A stretch of DNA of 64,000 nt, from NCBI RefSeq assembly GCF_001455965.1, contig NZ_LKKO01000018.1, forward strand, positions 52,157 through 116,156, written 5' to 3'. Numbering within the stretch: the stretch's first letter is position 1; every line of letters begins with the position of its first letter. A program made the position numbers and the translations under genes. This stretch comes from Methylobacterium sp. GXS13. Lineage in GTDB: Bacteria > Pseudomonadota > Alphaproteobacteria > Rhizobiales > Beijerinckiaceae. Positions 61,812 to 64,000 of this stretch are shown here, piece by piece. The notes beneath the pieces were generated by a model. That model ran no database searches, was not told the DNA's origin, and was given only the letters and a program-made list of their open reading frames with translations.

Positions 61812-62789
61812 ATGCCGAAGGCGATCCGGGTCTACGAGTACGGCGGCCCCGAGGTGATGAAGTTCGAGGACGTGCCCCTGGCCGAGCCCGGCCCCGGGCA
61901 GATCCGGGTCAAGCAGGCGGCCATCGGCGTCAACTTCATCGACATCTACTTCCGCACCGGCGCCTACAAGTCGCCGCACCTGCCCTACACCCCCGGCAAG
62001 GAGGGCGCCGGCACCGTCTCGGCGGTGGGCGAGGGGGTGACCCAGTTCAAGCCCGGCGACCGGGTGGCCTACGGCTCGGTGCCGGATGGCTGCTACGCCG
62101 AGGAGGCGGTGATCCCGGCTTCCGCCGCGGTCCCGATCCCCGACGGCGTCGACGAGACAACCGCCGCCGCGATGATGCTCAAGGGCCTCACCGTCGAGTA
62201 CCTGCTGCACCGGACCTACGCGGTGAAGCCCGGCGACACGATCCTGTGGCAGGGGGCCGGCGGCGGCGTCGGCCTGATCGCCTGCCAATGGGCCAAGCAT
62301 CTCGGCGCCACGGTGATCGGCACCGCCGGCAGCCCCGAGAAGGCGGCGCTGGCCAAGCAGAACGGCTGCGACCACGTCATCCTGTACCGCGAGGAGGACG
62401 TCGCCAAGCGGGTGCGCGAGATCACCGGCGGCAAGGGCGTGCCGGTGGTCTATGACGGCGTCGGTCAGGCGACCCTGATGGGCTCGCTGGACAGCCTCGC
62501 GCCGCTCGGCCTGCTGGCGAGCTTCGGCTCGGCGTCGGGCGCGATCACTGGCCTCGACCTGGGGCTCCTCGCCCCCCGCGGCTCGCTCTACGTGACCCGG
62601 CCGACGCTCGCGACCTTCTCGTCCAACCGCGCCACCCTGGAGGCGGCGGCCGCCCGCCTGTTCAAGGTGGTCGGCGACGGCGCCGTGAAGATCGCCGTCA
62701 ACGCGACCTACCCGCTGGCCGAGGCGCAGCAGGTGCACCGGGACCTGGCCGGCCGGGAGACCACCGGCTCCATCGTGATGCTGCCGTGA
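61812..62789 (+). CDS. NADPH:quinone oxidoreductase (MDR family)
   Basis: A 325-residue quinone reductase of the QOR group. Motifs: IGVNFIDIYFRTGAYKSP, PGKEGAGTVSAVGEGV and the cofactor loop WQGAGGGVGLIACQWAKHLG. It is a paralogue of the enzyme at 19040-20014. GGGAG lies seven bases before the ATG. The nicotinamidase gene starts inside its stop codon, so the two are translationally coupled. Confidence 0.92.
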   Translation: MPKAIRVYEYGGPEVMKFEDVPLAEPGPGQIRVKQAAIGVNFIDIYFRTGAYKSPHLPYTPGKEGAGTVSAVGEGVTQFKPGDRVAYGSVPDGCYAEEAVIPASAAVPIPDGVDETTAAAMMLKGLTVEYLLHRTYAVKPGDTILWQGAGGGVGLIACQWAKHLGATVIGTAGSPEKAALAKQNGCDHVILYREEDVAKRVREITGGKGVPVVYDGVGQATLMGSLDSLAPLGLLASFGSASGAITGLDLGLLAPRGSLYVTRPTLATFSSNRATLEAAAARLFKVVGDGAVKIAVNATYPLAEAQQVHRDLAGRETTGSIVMLP

Positions 62790-63412
62790 CACCCGGCGCC
62801 GCCGACCTGCTCCTCGTCATCGACGTGCAGGTCGATTTCCTACCGGGCGGGGCTCTCCCCGTCCGGGACGGCGACGCGGTGGTCGCGCCGATCAACGCGC
62901 TCCAGCGAAAATTCCGGCACGTGGTGCTGATGCAGGACTGGCATCCGGCCGATCACGTCTCCTTCGCCGACACCCATCCGGGGCGGGTTCCGTTCGAGAC
63001 CGTGGCGCTGCCCTACGGGTCGCAGGTGCTGTGGCCCCGGCACTGCGTCCAGGGCAGCCCGGGGGCGGGGTTCGCGCCGGGGCTGGCCACCGACCGGGCG
63101 AGCCTGGTGGTCCGCAAGGGCCTGGATCCGCGCGTCGACAGCTACTCGGCGTTTCTCGAAGCCGACCGCACCACCCGCACCGGGCTCGCCGGGGCGCTCG
63201 CCGAGCGCGGCATCACCCGCGTCGTCCTGTGCGGGCTCGCCACCGATTTCTGCGTGCTCTGGAGCGCGCTCGACGCCCGCGCGGCGGGTTTCGACGTGTG
63301 GGTGGCGGCGGATGCGGTGCGGGGCATCGACCTCGACGGGTCGGTCGCCGACGCGTGGTCCCGGATGGAGGCGGCCGGCGTGCGCCGGATCGAATCCGCC
63401 GCGATCGCCTGA
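62786..63412 (+). CDS. pncA: Nicotinamidase/pyrazinamidase
   Basis: A 208-residue cysteine hydrolase that converts nicotinamide to nicotinate for NAD salvage. The catalytic triad is visible: Asp13 in VIDVQVDF, Lys in VVRKGLDP and Cys in GLATDFCVLWSALDA. Metal ligands lie in DWHPADHVSF. The GTG start overlaps the quinone reductase stop. A link between NAD(P)H use and NAD recycling is a possible reason for the pairing, by inference. Confidence 0.93.
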   Translation: MTPGAADLLLVIDVQVDFLPGGALPVRDGDAVVAPINALQRKFRHVVLMQDWHPADHVSFADTHPGRVPFETVALPYGSQVLWPRHCVQGSPGAGFAPGLATDRASLVVRKGLDPRVDSYSAFLEADRTTRTGLAGALAERGITRVVLCGLATDFCVLWSALDARAAGFDVWVAADAVRGIDLDGSVADAWSRMEAAGVRRIESAAIA

Positions 63413-63506
63413 CGGCCCCCGGGAGGCGAACCGCCGCATGCCGACCGGGAGACCGCCCGGGGCCCGACGCGTTGGCCCGGCTCCGAGACCCGACAGGAGC
63501 CAGGCG

Positions 63507-63707
63507 ATGTCATCCAAGCACCCGAAGACCGAGACCCCGACCGATGCCGATCTCAAGGGCAATCCTGGCATCGGCACGTCCAAGGGCATGAGCGGCGCCG
63601 ACCCGGAAGATTTGGAGGCCGACTCGACCTTCGAGGGCGACGTCGAGAACGAGACCAAGACGGATGGCGGCATCGACCCGAACCACCGCCCGCGCAAGAA
63701 CGCGTAG
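63507..63707 (+). CDS. Small acidic hydrophilic protein, unknown
   Basis: A 66-residue protein rich in Asp, Glu, Lys and Thr, without hydrophobic core (ADPEDLEADSTFEGDVENET, ending HRPRKNA). It is likely disordered. CAGGAG lies seven bases before the ATG. A 9-bp hairpin 11 bases after its stop looks like its terminator, supporting it as a real transcription unit even though another frame runs antisense to it. Confidence 0.65.
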   Translation: MSSKHPKTETPTDADLKGNPGIGTSKGMSGADPEDLEADSTFEGDVENETKTDGGIDPNHRPRKNA

Positions 63708-63983
63708 GAAGAGAGAAGCCCGGGCCTGTCCGGCCCGGGCGCCGTCGAGGCCGCGGGCGCGGGCCGGCGCCTTCGGCCGCTGCGGCGCGGCGATCCCGCC
63801 GGTGAGGAAGCCGGCGCCGGGGCCGCCCGAGGACAGGTAGAGCTGCGGCGGGCTCGCAGGGTAGCCCCGCAGCAGCGCCGCGTTGGCGGCGCCGAACGAG
63901 GCGGTACTGTCGGCGGGGGCGGCGCCTACGGGGGGGGTCACCGGCAGGGCGGCGGCCAGGGGCAGCGACGTGTTCGTCGACAT
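63510..63983 (-). CDS. Hypothetical protein overlapping small acidic gene
   Basis: An open frame of 157 residues starting at ATG 63983. Its first 80 codons (for example AALLRGYPASPPQLYLSSGG) look like a real gene, with G/C third positions. The last half runs antisense through the small acidic gene and its hairpin and is less convincing, so the true 3' end may be near 63740 or the gene may be degenerate. No family recognised and no strong ribosome site. Confidence 0.4.
   Translation of the reverse strand: MSTNTSLPLAAALPVTPPVGAAPADSTASFGAANAALLRGYPASPPQLYLSSGGPGAGFLTGGIAAPQRPKAPARARGLDGARAGQARASLFLRVLARAVVRVDAAIRLGLVLDVALEGRVGLQIFRVGAAHALGRADARIALEIGIGRGLGLRVLG
63718..63740 (+). terminator. 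Hairpin terminator after small acidic gene
   Basis: GCCCGGGCC and GGCCCGGGC form a perfect 9-bp stem around TGTCC. There is no T-tract. It sits just after the stop at 63707. Confidence 0.5.
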
Positions 63984-64000
63984 GGGGGGGTCTCGGGTCG

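Noticed and set aside
1..64000. CRISPR arrays, transposases, integrases, phage genes
   Set aside because: None seen on either strand; repeats found are short palindromes without spacers and no transposase-like protein occurs.

Overview
The window is about 70% G+C alphaproteobacterial chromosome. It is most likely Methylobacterium or a close Rhizobiales relative. That is an inference from codon use, from gene families (multiple EcfG/NepR-type stress regulators, MsuE-Ssu sulfonate use, an OprB porin, a SulP-STAS-cNMP protein) and from short palindromic intergenic repeats. I saw no rRNA, CRISPR array, insertion sequence or prophage. There is one tRNA with a CAT anticodon.

Layout. 1-7.9 kb: non-phosphorylative pentose (probably L-arabinose) oxidation. 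It has an IlvD/Edd sugar-acid dehydratase cut by the window edge, a divergent FadR-type GntR regulator, ketoglutarate-semialdehyde dehydrogenase, an AraD1/GguC-type dehydratase, a sugar 1-dehydrogenase and an OprB porin, ending in a strong hairpin. 9-14.5 kb: sulfonate scavenging, with an FMN reductase, two tandem SsuA proteins, SsuC, SsuB and the SsuD monooxygenase, closed by a 15-bp hairpin. 14.6-25.9 kb: mixed single genes (secreted proteins, SulP transporter, quinone oxidoreductase with divergent LysR, SGNH hydrolase, SDR, ureidoglycine-glyoxylate aminotransferase, PepSY protein).

26-32.3 kb: an unaccompanied molybdopterin-binding oxidoreductase subunit faces a larC-larE-larB set for the nickel-pincer cofactor, followed by a Tat-exported aldo/keto reductase. 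No larA is present. 32.5-33.1 kb: a lower-GC acetyltransferase gene. 33.3-36.3 kb: a YihY membrane protein, an ECF sigma factor whose N-terminus looks like the anti-sigma factor NepR, and a separate NepR-like gene converging on it. This is the most unusual locus in the window.

36.3-39.6 kb: metallophosphoesterase, AlkA-type glycosylase, tRNA, DCC-family protein and a periplasmic beta-carbonic anhydrase. 39.7-50.2 kb: two heavy-metal RND efflux operons arranged tail to tail, a CusBA-like monovalent system and a CzcBA-like divalent system. Their 3' ends overlap by 103 bp and each operon begins with a small exported protein rich in metal ligands. 50.6-56.5 kb: CoA-ester lyase, exported tlde1-domain protein, AmpG-like permease, AEC transporter and VOC protein. 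56.6-64 kb: a palindromic repeat, mfd, a frameshifted antitoxin-like remnant, a small gene, sdhE, a quinone oxidoreductase coupled to a nicotinamidase, and two overlapping small genes at the end.
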